From assembly GCA_964412785.1 (NCBI GenBank), contig CAYPQD010000009.1:1-64000 (forward strand): a stretch of 64,000 nt of DNA, in the 5' to 3' direction. A program made the translations under genes and the position numbers. Under the pieces are notes generated by a model. It worked only from the letters and a program-made list of their open reading frames with translations, did not search any database and was not told the origin of the DNA. The stretch comes from UBA5336 sp964412785 (GTDB lineage Bacteria > Pseudomonadota > Alphaproteobacteria > Caulobacterales > Hyphomonadaceae). This document shows positions 35,386 to 44,756 of the stretch, piece by piece. Position 1 is the stretch's first letter. Each line of letters opens with the position of its first letter.

Positions 35386-36831
35386 TCAGCCCTTCAACCG
35401 GGCGATCGTCCCTGTTGTGCTGCGTCCGTCCTCCAGCGGCAAGAGGATGACCTCACCGCCATGCGCGCGCACAAAGGCGGCGCCCACGACCTGATCCTCG
35501 GTATAATCGGCGCCCTTGACCAGGAGGTCTGGCGCGATCGCCTCGATCAGGGCGAGTGGCGTATCCTCGGCGAACACCGCCACCGCATCGACCGCACGCA
35601 GGCCGGCCAGCACGGCGGCGCGGTCCGCGACCGGGTTCACCGGCCGCTGCGGTCCCTTCAGGCGGGCGACCGAGGCGTCGTCATTGAGGCCGACGATCAG
35701 CCGGTCGCAGCGCGCCCGCGCCCGCTCAAGGATCGAGACGTGCCCATAGTGCACGATGTCGAAACAGCCATTGGTGAAACCCACCCTCAGCCCCTCGGTG
35801 CGCCAGCGTGCGGCCAGGGCGGCGGCCTCGTCACGGCCGAGCGGAGGGCGCACGGGACGCTCCAGCAGGCCTGCCTCGCTGAGGCCGTCGCGCAGTTCCG
35901 CAGGGCTGAGCCGGGCAGTGCCCCGCTTGGCCACGACAAGGCCAGCGGCGACATTGGCGATGCGGGCCGCCTCCAGCGCGGGAAGCCCGGCGGCAAGGCC
36001 GAGGGCAAGCACGGCCGCGACCGTGTCGCCGGCGCCGGAGACGTCATAGACCTCGCGGGCCTGCGCGGTGATGTGGTGCACCGCGTCGGCGCTGACGAGC
36101 GACATCCCCTGTTCACTGCGGGTCACCAGGACTGCGCCAAGGCGATGGCGCGTTGCCAGGTCGCTGGCGGCGGCGACGAGATCGCCCTCACCGGCCAGGG
36201 GTCTCCCGGCGGCGTCAGCCAGTTCGCGCAGGTTCGGTGTAACGAGGTCGGCGCCGGCATAACGGGCCATGTCCCGGCCCTTGGGATCGACGACGATCCG
36301 CGCCCCGGCGGCCCGGGCGGCTTCGATCAGCTGCGGCGCAAGCCTGCCGCCGAGGAGGCCCTTGGCATAATCTGAAAGGAGCAGGACCGTGCCGTCCAGC
36401 GCCGGCACGGCATCGCGCAGCAGGACGCCTTCAAGCTCCGCCCCGATGGCGGCGCCGTCTTCCTCGTCAACGCGCAGCACCTGCTGGCCGGCGCTGACGA
36501 AGCGGGTCTTTGTGGTGGTGGGGCCGCGACCGGTCAGAAGGTGCGCATCAATGCCGGACGCGGTGCACAGGTCCGTCACCTGCAGCCCGGCCGCATCGGC
36601 GCCGATCATGCCGAACAGGGCGACCGAGGCGCCGAGGCTGGCGAGGTTGGCGGCAACATTTCCCGCCCCGCCCAGCATCGCCTGCCCGCCGGTGCGCCGC
36701 AACACCGGCACCGGTGCCTCCGGCGAGATCCGTGCGATCTCGCCGACCTCATAGCGGTCGAGCATCACGTCTCCGACGACAATGAGGCGGGCGCCGGTGA
36801 AGCGGTCAAGGATCGGTGCAAGCGCGGTCAT
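35386..36831 (-). CDS. hldE: Bifunctional heptose-7-phosphate kinase / heptose-1-phosphate adenylyltransferase
   Basis: Makes ADP-heptose for the lipopolysaccharide core. The N-terminal PfkB/ribokinase domain (about 1-320) has VVGDVMLDRY, MLGGAGNVAANLASLG and the catalytic DVSGAGDTVAA. The C-terminal nucleotidyltransferase (about 345-481) has FTNGCFDIVHYGHVSIL (HxGH motif) and the late LVKGADYTEDQVVGA. 481 residues, the normal fused length. It follows galU by 53 bases in the same direction; both feed LPS sugars. Confidence 0.96.
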   Translation of the reverse strand: MTALAPILDRFTGARLIVVGDVMLDRYEVGEIARISPEAPVPVLRRTGGQAMLGGAGNVAANLASLGASVALFGMIGADAAGLQVTDLCTASGIDAHLLTGRGPTTTKTRFVSAGQQVLRVDEEDGAAIGAELEGVLLRDAVPALDGTVLLLSDYAKGLLGGRLAPQLIEAARAAGARIVVDPKGRDMARYAGADLVTPNLRELADAAGRPLAGEGDLVAAASDLATRHRLGAVLVTRSEQGMSLVSADAVHHITAQAREVYDVSGAGDTVAAVLALGLAAGLPALEAARIANVAAGLVVAKRGTARLSPAELRDGLSEAGLLERPVRPPLGRDEAAALAARWRTEGLRVGFTNGCFDIVHYGHVSILERARARCDRLIVGLNDDASVARLKGPQRPVNPVADRAAVLAGLRAVDAVAVFAEDTPLALIEAIAPDLLVKGADYTEDQVVGAAFVRAHGGEVILLPLEDGRSTTGTIARLKG

Positions 36832-36884
36832 CGCCGGTGTTCATGCCGCGCCGCAGGCAGGCAGCGCAAGCATGGAAGGCCGTG

Positions 36885-37760
36885 TCAATCGAGTTTTGCC
36901 GCCCACTGGCGGACAAGCGCACGCGCGCCCTCGGCGGTTTCGGGATTGTCGAGGGCATGGGCGAGCACCGTCTCGAAATAGCCGAGCTTGGAGCCGCAGT
37001 CATAGTCCTGGCCCTCATACTGATAGGCGTGGAAGGGCTGGACCTGCATCAGCCTTGCCATGGAATCGGTAAGCTGGATTTCGCCGCCGGCGCCAGGCTC
37101 CTGGCTTTCCAGATAGTCGAAGATCTCAGGCTGCAGGATGTAACGCCCGGTGATCTTGAGGTTTGAGGGCGCCGCGTCCTGCGGCGGTTTCTCGACCATG
37201 CCGGACATCTCGATCAGCCGGCCATCGCGCGATCTGGGCGCGATCACGCCATAGGAGGAGACCCGATCCATCGGCACTTCATCGACGGCGATGATATTGC
37301 CGCCGACACGGTTGAACGCCTCCACCATCTGCGCGGTGCAGCTGGTCTGAGCCTTTATGATGACATCGGGCAGCAGGATGGCGAAGGGCTCGTGGCCGAT
37401 CACGTCCCGCGCGCACAGGATGGCGTGACCGAGGCCAAGCGCCCCCTGCTGGCGAATGAAGCTGGTCGTGCCGGCCGGCATGTGCATTGCGCCGAGCTGG
37501 TCCAGAATGGCGGTCTTGTTCTTCTTGCGCAGGGTGTCGTCGAGCTCGTAGGCGATATCGAAATAGTCCTCGATTGCACCCTTGTTGCGCCCGGTAATAA
37601 AGACGATGTGCTCGATCCCGGCCGCGCGCGCCTCGTCCACCACATACTGCACAGCCGGGCGGTCGACGATCGGCAGCATCTCCTTGGGGATGGACTTGGT
37701 CGCCGGCAGGACTCGCGTCCCGAAGCCCGCCACGGGCAGGACAGCTTTGCGAATGGGCAT
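36885..37760 (-). CDS. galU: UTP-glucose-1-phosphate uridylyltransferase
   Basis: Makes UDP-glucose for surface polysaccharides and glycolipids. N-terminal nucleotide-binding AGFGTRVLPATKSIPKEM, the VDRPAVQYVVDEA segment, FAILLPDVIIKAQ, and VEKPPQDAAPSNLKITGRY. 291 residues, normal. GGGGAAG precedes the ATG. First gene of a likely galU-hldE-lipoprotein operon and divergent from the GT2 gene across a 290-base gap. Confidence 0.95.
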   Translation of the reverse strand: MPIRKAVLPVAGFGTRVLPATKSIPKEMLPIVDRPAVQYVVDEARAAGIEHIVFITGRNKGAIEDYFDIAYELDDTLRKKNKTAILDQLGAMHMPAGTTSFIRQQGALGLGHAILCARDVIGHEPFAILLPDVIIKAQTSCTAQMVEAFNRVGGNIIAVDEVPMDRVSSYGVIAPRSRDGRLIEMSGMVEKPPQDAAPSNLKITGRYILQPEIFDYLESQEPGAGGEIQLTDSMARLMQVQPFHAYQYEGQDYDCGSKLGYFETVLAHALDNPETAEGARALVRQWAAKLD

Positions 37761-38013
37761 GGTGGACTTCCCCTCTCTGGACGTGAACCCGGCATCCGAA
37801 GGCGTCTAACCGCTCTGTTGCAGCGCGTCCATGTTACGCCTCATGATGGATCACATGGTGAGGGAAACTTCACCAGTTTGCATGACACTTGCAGGCGTGG
37901 GCGCTCGACGAGCGGACTGTTTCGCCAGCGGCGGGTCGCGCCGGACGCGAACCGTCTTGCCGGGACCCGCCTGAAATGCCAGTGCCCGAGCGTGCGCATG
38001 GCGGGAGGACAGG

Positions 38014-38031
38014 GCTGGAGGACCCTCCAGC
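38014..38031 (+). promoter_or_regulatory. Short inverted repeat 20 bases before the GT2 start
   Basis: GCTGGAGG and CCTCCAGC are separated by two bases, an 18-base near-perfect dyad immediately upstream of the AGGG ribosome site (about 38043) of the GT2 gene. It could form a tight hairpin in the leader or be an operator. The rest of the 37761-38050 gap shows no other clear element. Confidence 0.3.
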
Positions 38032-38050
38032 AGACAAGGGGCCAGGGACG

Positions 38051-39091
38051 ATGCATGACATGCTCGACATTTCCGCAGTGTCCGCGCCGCCTGTCGGCAG
38101 TGGACCGGAACTTTCCCTGATCGTGCCGATGTATAATGAGGCGGACACTTGCGACGCCTTCTTCGAGCGGGTTGTGCCGATCCTGGAAGAGGTGGTCGCA
38201 AGCTACGAGATCGTCTGCATCAATGATGGCAGCCGCGACGACACCTTCGCGCGCCTGATCGCCCACCGTCGGCAGAACCCGAACATCAAGCTGATCAACC
38301 TGTCGCGCAATTTCGGCAAGGAAGCGGCGATGACCGCCGGCATCGACATGGCGAGCGGCGCCTGTGTCGTGCCGATCGATGCCGATTTGCAGGACCCGCC
38401 CGAATTGCTGCGCGACATGGTCGCCGCCTGGCGGGACGGCGCACAGGTGGTGCTCGCGCGCCGGGCCGACCGGGCGAGCGACACCGTCCTCAAGCGCCTC
38501 ACATCCGGCTGGTTCTATGCCCTGTTCGGCAAGATGGCGAAGCCTGCCATCCCGGCGAATGTCGGCGATTATCGCCTGATGGACCGGATCGCGGTCAATG
38601 CCCTTAAGCGCCTGCCGGAGCGCACACGCTTCATGAAGGGCCTGTTCGCCTGGGTCGGCTATCGCCAGGTGACGCTCGATTATGTCCGTGAGAAGCGCCA
38701 CGCTGGCAAGACCAGTTTCAACTACTGGAAGCTCTGGAACTTCGCGCTGGAGGGCCTCTTCTCCTTCAGCTCGATGCCGCTGAAGATCTGGTCCTATACC
38801 GGCGTCGTCGTCTCGCTGGTCGCGGTCGCCTACATGCTGTTCCTGGTCGTGCGGACCCTCGCCTTCGGCATCGATGTGCCCGGCTATGCGTCGCTGATGA
38901 GCGTCATGCTGTTCTTCAACGGCATGGTCCTGGTCTCTCTCGGGGCGATCGGCGAGTACATTGCGCGTATCTTCATCGAGGTGAAGCAGCGCCCGGTCTA
39001 CCTGATCAACGAGATGGAAGGGTTCGAGGCGGGGGGGGCTGGCCCCGTGACCGCAGCGCGTGTCGCCTCTCAAGACGAGCCGGTAGCGTGA
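38051..39091 (+). CDS. GT2 polyprenyl-phosphate glycosyltransferase (GtrB/ArnC-like)
   Basis: 346 residues. GT2 catalytic domain with LSLIVPMYNEADT, CINDGSRDDT and the DADLQDPPE metal motif, then two C-terminal membrane helices (IWSYTGVVVSLVAVAYMLFL and SVMLFFNGMVLVSLGAIGEY). It loads a sugar from its nucleotide form onto undecaprenyl phosphate on the cytoplasmic face. ATG 38051 is chosen because the conserved region starts 20 residues later; the longer frame covers the promoter gap. It overlaps gtrA by four bases (GTGA), so the pair makes and flips one lipid-linked sugar. Confidence 0.9.
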   Translation: MHDMLDISAVSAPPVGSGPELSLIVPMYNEADTCDAFFERVVPILEEVVASYEIVCINDGSRDDTFARLIAHRRQNPNIKLINLSRNFGKEAAMTAGIDMASGACVVPIDADLQDPPELLRDMVAAWRDGAQVVLARRADRASDTVLKRLTSGWFYALFGKMAKPAIPANVGDYRLMDRIAVNALKRLPERTRFMKGLFAWVGYRQVTLDYVREKRHAGKTSFNYWKLWNFALEGLFSFSSMPLKIWSYTGVVVSLVAVAYMLFLVVRTLAFGIDVPGYASLMSVMLFFNGMVLVSLGAIGEYIARIFIEVKQRPVYLINEMEGFEAGGAGPVTAARVASQDEPVA

Positions 39092-39543
39092 CCCTGCCGG
39101 GCCGGGACAGCCGGGCGCTCATTGAGGTTGCCGCCTTCGCGACCGTCGGCGTTGCGGCGTCGCTGACCCACCTGGTCGCCTCGGTGATCGCGATCGAACA
39201 GGCCAGCCTGACCGCCTGGGTCGCCAACATTATCGGTTTCCTCATTGCCTTGCCGGTCAGCTATTTCGGCCACGCCTTCATGACCTTCCAGGCGAAACAC
39301 AATGGCCGGGAGAAATCCGTCACGGGCCAGTCCTTCCGCCGGTTTTCGACCCTCGCCGTTACGGCATTCTCACTGAACCAGCTGAGCGTTGTCATCTTCG
39401 TCGAATGGCTTGGCCTGGCGCATCGCCCGGTGTTCTTCTTCACGATCTTCGGCGTCGCGGGCTTTATCTTCCTCGCCAGCAAGTTCTGGGCGTTCCGCGG
39501 CGGCACCGGCGCCAACGCTCAATCGGCGGAGAAGGCGGCGTAA
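39088..39543 (+). CDS. GtrA-family polyprenyl-phosphate-sugar flippase
   Basis: 151 residues with four membrane helices typical of GtrA (FATVGVAASLTHLVASVIAI, WVANIIGFLIALPVSYFGH, LAVTAFSLNQLSVVIFVEW and FFFTIFGVAGFIFLASKFW), ending in the FWAFRG motif. Predicted to flip the lipid-linked sugar made by the upstream GT2. It starts at GTG 39088 inside the GT2 stop. Its last 25 bases overlap the convergent GT39-like gene, probably the periplasmic transferase that uses the same lipid sugar. Confidence 0.88.
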   Translation: MTLPGRDSRALIEVAAFATVGVAASLTHLVASVIAIEQASLTAWVANIIGFLIALPVSYFGHAFMTFQAKHNGREKSVTGQSFRRFSTLAVTAFSLNQLSVVIFVEWLGLAHRPVFFFTIFGVAGFIFLASKFWAFRGGTGANAQSAEKAA

Positions 39544-41096
39544 TAGGCCGACCGGGGCGCGGGCACATCGGTCCGCGAGAGCCCTGCGCCCGCCAGCACC
39601 TCCAGAACCGGCCCGTAGAGCGGCGCCTTGTCGCTGCCCATCCGCCCGCGCGTGATCGAATAGGCGAGATAGGCCCGCTCGCGCCCGTCGAGCGCCTCGG
39701 CGAGGGCGTCCGCCTGCGCCTGCCAGCCTTCAGCCGTTCGTGCGAGCACGAAGATCTCGCTCTTCGGCGGCAGGGCGACGACGGCGTTCAGGAGCGAGCC
39801 GCGCCCGACCGCCCGGTCGACGATTACTAGCGCTTCGCCAGGCGCGCCGGCGCTGGCCTCGGCCGCCAGCGTCCGCCAGTAGGTGCCATCGCGATTGGCG
39901 CTGGCCTCATAGCCCCAGTTGAGGCCGGAGACCTGCAGGATGAGGAGCGCGGCGACCGGCAGGGGCGCGAGGCGTGCGGCGCGTTCGCCGATCCGCTGAC
40001 CGAGCGCGATGAGGCCGCGCACGGTCAGATAGGCGACAAAGGGCGCCGCCGGGGCGAGGTAGCGGACCGGGGTCAGCCATTTGTCAGTGATGATGAGGAG
40101 GAGGGTGAACAGGCCGAGCGTTGCCGCTGTCAGCCAGATCGCGGCATGGTCGAGCGCGCCGGCCCGGCCATAGAGCGCCTTGTCGCGGCCATAGAGCATG
40201 ACCCCGAGGGTGAGCCCTGTGAGCACAAGCGCGAGGCCTGCAAAGGCCAGCCAGCCGGGATAGGCCCAGAAGGTCGGCGCAAACACCATCTCGCCGGTGG
40301 AGACGATGAGGTGGCGCACCCAGGGCAGGAGGCCCTGGAACCCGTTGGCCTGCGCCTCGCGCGCGGTCAGGTGGGCAATCGCCTCGGGCAGCCAGGGCAG
40401 GAACAGGATCGCCGAAGTCACAGGTGCGATAAAGGCGCGGGGATCGCGCTGGCGAAGCCCCTCAAGGCCGCGCCAGGCCATCAGCGGCGCGGCGATGAAC
40501 GCACCGAAATAATGGGTAAGCACGAGCCCGGCTGCCGACGCACCGAGCGCCAGCTCCCGCCACGAGGCACGCTGCGCGCCAGGCCGGACGGGGTAGAGCG
40601 CCAAATGGCTCGCCAGCGTCGTCAGCACAATCACGAGCGCCGGATAGCGCGCATCATGGGCGGACGTGGCGACGATGAAGGACAGCGCAAAAACCGCAGT
40701 GTAGGCCGGCGCCGGCGTCACATGCTGGACGCGCATCATCCGGTGGAAGACAGCGACCGACAGGACGGCGGCCAGGCAGGTCATCAGCCGCGCGGCGAGC
40801 AGGCTGTTGCCGAACAGCGCCGCCCAGGCATTGAGCAGCAGGAAATAGAGCGGCGGGTGGACATCCTGCGTGATCAACTGGCCGACCACGCCGGCCGGCG
40901 CCGCGACCCCGCTCACCAGGGGCTTCAGGTCGCCGACGCGCAGCAATCCCTCCGGCGCAGGCATGTCGGCGACCTGGGCTATGGTGTGCAGCGTGATCGC
41001 CTCGTCATACCAGACCGCGCGGCTTGTCGCGCCAATGGCATAAAGCGCGAACAGCCCGGCCAGGGCGGCAAGGAAGACCAGCGTGCGCATGGACAT
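39519..41096 (-). CDS. Integral membrane glycosyltransferase, GT39-like
   Basis: 525 residues, about 11 membrane helices. The first loop has SRAVWYDEAITLHTIAQ with the Asp-Glu catalytic pair of the GT39/GT83 superfamily, and DVHPPLYFLLLNAW in the second loop. The C-terminal soluble part follows VAALLILQVSGLNWGYE. Predicted to move sugar from undecaprenyl phosphate onto an envelope acceptor. It converges with gtrA, overlapping its 3' end by 25 bases, which fits a functional set with GT2-GtrA although it is transcribed the other way. Two ATGs (41096 and 41090) are possible. Confidence 0.82.
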   Translation of the reverse strand: MSMRTLVFLAALAGLFALYAIGATSRAVWYDEAITLHTIAQVADMPAPEGLLRVGDLKPLVSGVAAPAGVVGQLITQDVHPPLYFLLLNAWAALFGNSLLAARLMTCLAAVLSVAVFHRMMRVQHVTPAPAYTAVFALSFIVATSAHDARYPALVIVLTTLASHLALYPVRPGAQRASWRELALGASAAGLVLTHYFGAFIAAPLMAWRGLEGLRQRDPRAFIAPVTSAILFLPWLPEAIAHLTAREAQANGFQGLLPWVRHLIVSTGEMVFAPTFWAYPGWLAFAGLALVLTGLTLGVMLYGRDKALYGRAGALDHAAIWLTAATLGLFTLLLIITDKWLTPVRYLAPAAPFVAYLTVRGLIALGQRIGERAARLAPLPVAALLILQVSGLNWGYEASANRDGTYWRTLAAEASAGAPGEALVIVDRAVGRGSLLNAVVALPPKSEIFVLARTAEGWQAQADALAEALDGRERAYLAYSITRGRMGSDKAPLYGPVLEVLAGAGLSRTDVPAPRSAYYAAFSAD

Positions 41097-41190
41097 GGCG
41101 GTGGCGCCCCTTCTCGCGGATGCCTGTGCGGGGTGAGCCGGCGCCCGCCCCCGGTCAAGCGCAAAGCAATGGCCGTGCCGGTGCGAGGGC

Positions 41191-42705
41191 TCAGGCCGGC
41201 GAGGCGGTGGTCACCTCGTCCGCCGTCACTGCAGTGACCAGGCGGCCGACCTGGCTGGCATCCGCGCGCAGCAGGGTGATCAGGGCGTCATCGGCCCGCG
41301 CGACGAAGCGGGCGCCGGCGCCGGTGCGCGCGAAGACAATGCCCGCCTGCGGGCCAGTCTTGCCGTGGATCACGGTGTAGGTCTCGATCGTGCCGGTGGC
41401 AGGATCGGGGTCGAGCGGGATCGGCAAGTCCGGTTCGGCCTGCCGCTCGGCCGGGGTGAAGCCCTGCGGACGACGCGTGGAATAGACCCCGGCGGCCTCC
41501 TTGGTCATCCAGCCGCCATTGGCCAGCACCAGTCCATGGCTACCCGGCACAGCACGCGTCCGCTCCACCATGCTGGCGATGCCGTGCAGGGAATAATTGT
41601 TCCCAGGCCCCCCGAAGAATGGCAGCCCGCCCGTCACCGTCAGCGGCCGGGTCTCGCTCACCCAGTCGAGGCCGAGCGCGTCGCAGGCGGAGAACACCGC
41701 GCAGGGGAAGCAGGAATAGAGGTCGAAGGCTGCCATCGCCTCGGCACCCAGCCCCGCCTGCTGCAGCGCGCGGCCGGTGGCGATCGCCATGGCGCGCGAG
41801 CCGTCGAGGCGCTGGCGCTCGGAGATATAGCCGTCCATGGCCGAGCCGGCGCCGTGCAGGTAGACGCGCTTGTCCGCCGGCACACCGAGCCGGTCGGCGG
41901 TTTCCTCGGCCATCAGCAGGACCGCGGCAGCCTGGTTCACAGCATCCTGGGCAATGTGCCATTTCAGGAAGGGGTCGGCGAATTCATAGTTCTCAGGCCC
42001 CGGCGTCGCCAGCCAGTCTGCACTGCGCGCCTGTGGGAATTGCGCGTAGGGGTTGGCGGCCGCGACCTCGGAGAAGCGTGCGAACAGCGCCGACATGGCC
42101 GCGCGCCGGGCGGCCCGGCCGTGTCCTTTGCGTGCGGCGATGGCATTCTCGAACAGGGCATAAAAATAGGGCGGCTTGACGAGGCCATGCTTGATCTCGC
42201 GACGCGACAGGAGGAGGTCGCCCAGCCCGCGATCCTCCACGCCCTGGTCGGCGCCGTCGGCCCAGTCCAGCGTAAGGCCATGGCGGCGGGCTGCCTTCGC
42301 CGCGCCAATCGCCTCGCCGCCGGCGACGAGCGCAATATCGATCTCGCCGTCATGGATTGCCGCGGCCATCTCGCTGACGAGCGCCTGCGGGGTCTGTCCG
42401 CCCGTGTCGGAATAGATCAGCCGCTCCGGGCGTGCGCCGATCTCCCGGGCCAGCGTGCCTGGCAGGTTCTCGTTCCGGCCGAAGGGGAAAAGTGAACCGG
42501 GAATGGAGTCCTCGAAGGTGCGCACGAATGCGATCGCGTCGATCTCGCTGGCGACACCGCCGGACCCGCTGTCGGCGAGGGCGCGTTTTGCCGCCTCACT
42601 CGCAAGCGAGAGTACGGACGGGGCGCCCTGAACGCCGCCAGAGCCATCCCAGTGGCTGACACTCTGGCCGGCACCGACAAGGACGGGCAGGCGGGGATCG
42701 GACAT
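41191..42705 (-). CDS. Thiolase-like protein (acetyl-CoA acetyltransferase family) apparently lacking the usual nucleophilic Cys
   Basis: 504 residues with GGAGGAACC before the ATG. Thiolase-fold segments: IDIALVAGGEA, VNQAAAVLLMAEETADRLG, DLYSCFPCAV and GGLPFFGGPGNNYSLHGI, then an extra beta-rich domain of about 110 residues (VIHGKTGPQAG onward). In thiolases the nucleophile sits in an N-C-S-S-G-like loop; here residues 98-107 read YSDTGGQTPQ, with no Cys. That agrees with SCP2-thiolase-like (TLP-type) proteins rather than a typical beta-ketothiolase. Role: acyl-CoA binding or an unusual acyl transfer. It is divergent from glmS. Confidence 0.8.
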   Translation of the reverse strand: MSDPRLPVLVGAGQSVSHWDGSGGVQGAPSVLSLASEAAKRALADSGSGGVASEIDAIAFVRTFEDSIPGSLFPFGRNENLPGTLAREIGARPERLIYSDTGGQTPQALVSEMAAAIHDGEIDIALVAGGEAIGAAKAARRHGLTLDWADGADQGVEDRGLGDLLLSRREIKHGLVKPPYFYALFENAIAARKGHGRAARRAAMSALFARFSEVAAANPYAQFPQARSADWLATPGPENYEFADPFLKWHIAQDAVNQAAAVLLMAEETADRLGVPADKRVYLHGAGSAMDGYISERQRLDGSRAMAIATGRALQQAGLGAEAMAAFDLYSCFPCAVFSACDALGLDWVSETRPLTVTGGLPFFGGPGNNYSLHGIASMVERTRAVPGSHGLVLANGGWMTKEAAGVYSTRRPQGFTPAERQAEPDLPIPLDPDPATGTIETYTVIHGKTGPQAGIVFARTGAGARFVARADDALITLLRADASQVGRLVTAVTADEVTTASPA

Positions 42706-42890
42706 GGCTGGTTCCTCCGGGATGGCGATGGCGGCGGGCTCTGGCCCCTGTTTCGCAAGCTGCCGCAGCGTCCGGCAAGCCGGCGCGGTCGCCGCGCCAC
42801 AATGGGTAAGATTTTGTCATTGTTGCACCGCGATTGGGCTTGATACCTGACCTTCCGCGGGCGGGCCAGCGGAATGGGAGACATCACGGA

Positions 42891-44717
42891 ATGTGTGGCA
42901 TTGTTGGCATCACCGGAACCACAATGACGGCCGAGCGCCTCGTCGAGGGCCTGCAGCGGCTGGAATACCGCGGCTATGACAGCGCCGGCCTTGCGACGGT
43001 GACCCTGGATCGGATCGGCCGCCGGCGCGCCGCGGGCAAGATCGCCAACCTCCGCGAGGCCCTGCGGGCCGATCCCCTGGACGGGCCGAGCGGCATCGCC
43101 CACACCCGCTGGGCAACCCATGGCAAGCCGACCGAGGCCAATGCCCACCCCCATAAGGCCGGGCCTGTGGCGATCGTGCATAATGGCATCATCGAGAACT
43201 TCCGCGCCCTGCGCGAGCGCCTTGCAGAGGGCGGCGCCATTTTCGCCTCCGAGACCGACAGCGAGACGATCGCCCATCTCATCGCCCACCATTTGGAGGC
43301 GAGCGGCGATCCGGTCGAGGCGGTGCGCCGGGCCCTGCCTGAACTGGAGGGCGCCTTCGCCATTGCCGTCCTGTTCGAGGGCGAGCCCGGGCTGATGATC
43401 GGCGCGCGGAAGGGTTCGCCGCTCGTGATCGGCCATGGCGAGGGCGAGATGTTCCTCGGCTCCGACGCCATTGCACTGGCGCCCTTCACGCGCCGTGTCA
43501 CCTATCTGGACGAGGGCGACTGGGCGGTGCTGCGGCCGGGCGGCGCGGAGATCTTCGACGCAGCCGGGTGCCGCGCGAACCGCCAGGTGGTCACAAGCGC
43601 GGTGCATGCCGCCATGGTCGAACTCGGGCCGTTCGCACATTTCATGCTGAAGGAAATCCACGAGCAGCCGGAATCCCTGTCGCGCTCCCTGCTGCCGCAG
43701 ATCGATGCCGGCGCGGAGCGCGTCGTCACCTCGCCTGAGGCCGGGGCGCTGTTCCGGGACGCAGACCGGGCCGTCGCCACCGCTTGCGGCACGGCCTTCT
43801 ACGCCGCGATGACGGCGAAATACTGGTTCGAGCGCTATGCCGGCCTGGCGCTGGAGACCGACATCGCGTCGGAATACCGCTACCGCCACCCGGTGCTGCC
43901 GCGCTCAGGCCCGGCGCTGTTCGTCAGCCAGTCGGGCGAGACCGCCGATACGCTGGCGGCGCTGCGCCACTGCAAGACCGGCGGCGCGCCGACCCTTGCG
44001 GTCGTCAATGTGCCGGAAAGCTCGATCGCACGCGAGGCTGACGTGATCGTGCCGACGGTGGCCGGCCCGGAGATCGGGGTCGCGTCCACAAAGGCCTTCA
44101 CCGCCCAGCTTGCCGTACTGGCGACGCTGGCCATCGCTGCCGGGCGCGCGCGCGGGGTGCTGGACGCCGCCGCCGAGGCCGCCCATGTGTGCGATCTTCT
44201 CGCTCTGCCACGCCTGGTGACGCAGGCGCTGGAGGACGAGGCGCGGATCGCGCGGATCGCCGCCGGGCTGACCGCAGCGCGCAGCGTGCTCTATCTTGGC
44301 CGCGGTCCTTACTATCCGATCGCCCTGGAGGGCGCGCTGAAACTGAAGGAAATCAGCTATATCCACGCGGAGGGTTATGCTGCCGGCGAGCTCAAGCACG
44401 GGCCGATCGCGCTGATCGAGGACGGCGTGCCCGTCATCGTCATCGCGCCCCATGACGACCTGATGGAGAAGACTGTCTCCAACATGGAGGAGGTGCGCGC
44501 GCGCGGCGCCCGGGTGATCCTGGTCACTGACCCGGCCGGCGCCGAGGCGGCGGGCCATGGCGCCGATGAGGTGCTGACCGTGCCGGCAGCCGGGGCGATG
44601 GCCATGCCGATCCTCGCCACCGTCCCCATCCAGCTCCTCGCCTACCACGTCGCCCTCGCCAAGGGCGAGGACGTCGACCAGCCCAGGAACCTCGCAAAGA
44701 GCGTGACTGTGGAGTAG
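42891..44717 (+). CDS. glmS: Glutamine-fructose-6-phosphate aminotransferase (isomerizing)
   Basis: Makes glucosamine-6-phosphate, the entry to amino-sugar and peptidoglycan synthesis. The N-terminal class II amidotransferase begins MCGIVGITG with catalytic Cys2, then HTRWATHGKPTEANAHPH; two SIS domains follow (about 285-430 and 455-600: FVSQSGETADTLAALRHCK, EGYAAGELKHGPIALIE). ATG 42891 is fixed by the need for N-terminal Cys after Met removal. 608 residues, normal. No ribozyme or small-RNA target is visible in the 185-base leader. Confidence 0.97.
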   Translation: MCGIVGITGTTMTAERLVEGLQRLEYRGYDSAGLATVTLDRIGRRRAAGKIANLREALRADPLDGPSGIAHTRWATHGKPTEANAHPHKAGPVAIVHNGIIENFRALRERLAEGGAIFASETDSETIAHLIAHHLEASGDPVEAVRRALPELEGAFAIAVLFEGEPGLMIGARKGSPLVIGHGEGEMFLGSDAIALAPFTRRVTYLDEGDWAVLRPGGAEIFDAAGCRANRQVVTSAVHAAMVELGPFAHFMLKEIHEQPESLSRSLLPQIDAGAERVVTSPEAGALFRDADRAVATACGTAFYAAMTAKYWFERYAGLALETDIASEYRYRHPVLPRSGPALFVSQSGETADTLAALRHCKTGGAPTLAVVNVPESSIAREADVIVPTVAGPEIGVASTKAFTAQLAVLATLAIAAGRARGVLDAAAEAAHVCDLLALPRLVTQALEDEARIARIAAGLTAARSVLYLGRGPYYPIALEGALKLKEISYIHAEGYAAGELKHGPIALIEDGVPVIVIAPHDDLMEKTVSNMEEVRARGARVILVTDPAGAEAAGHGADEVLTVPAAGAMAMPILATVPIQLLAYHVALAKGEDVDQPRNLAKSVTVE

Positions 44718-44756
44718 TCGGGCGGGGGGATGCGCGTTGCGGCCGGCGGTTCGCGC

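Noticed and set aside
42706..42890. Possible glmS riboswitch-ribozyme in the glmS leader
   Set aside because: No glmS-ribozyme-like conserved core is visible, and the class is known mainly from Gram-positives.
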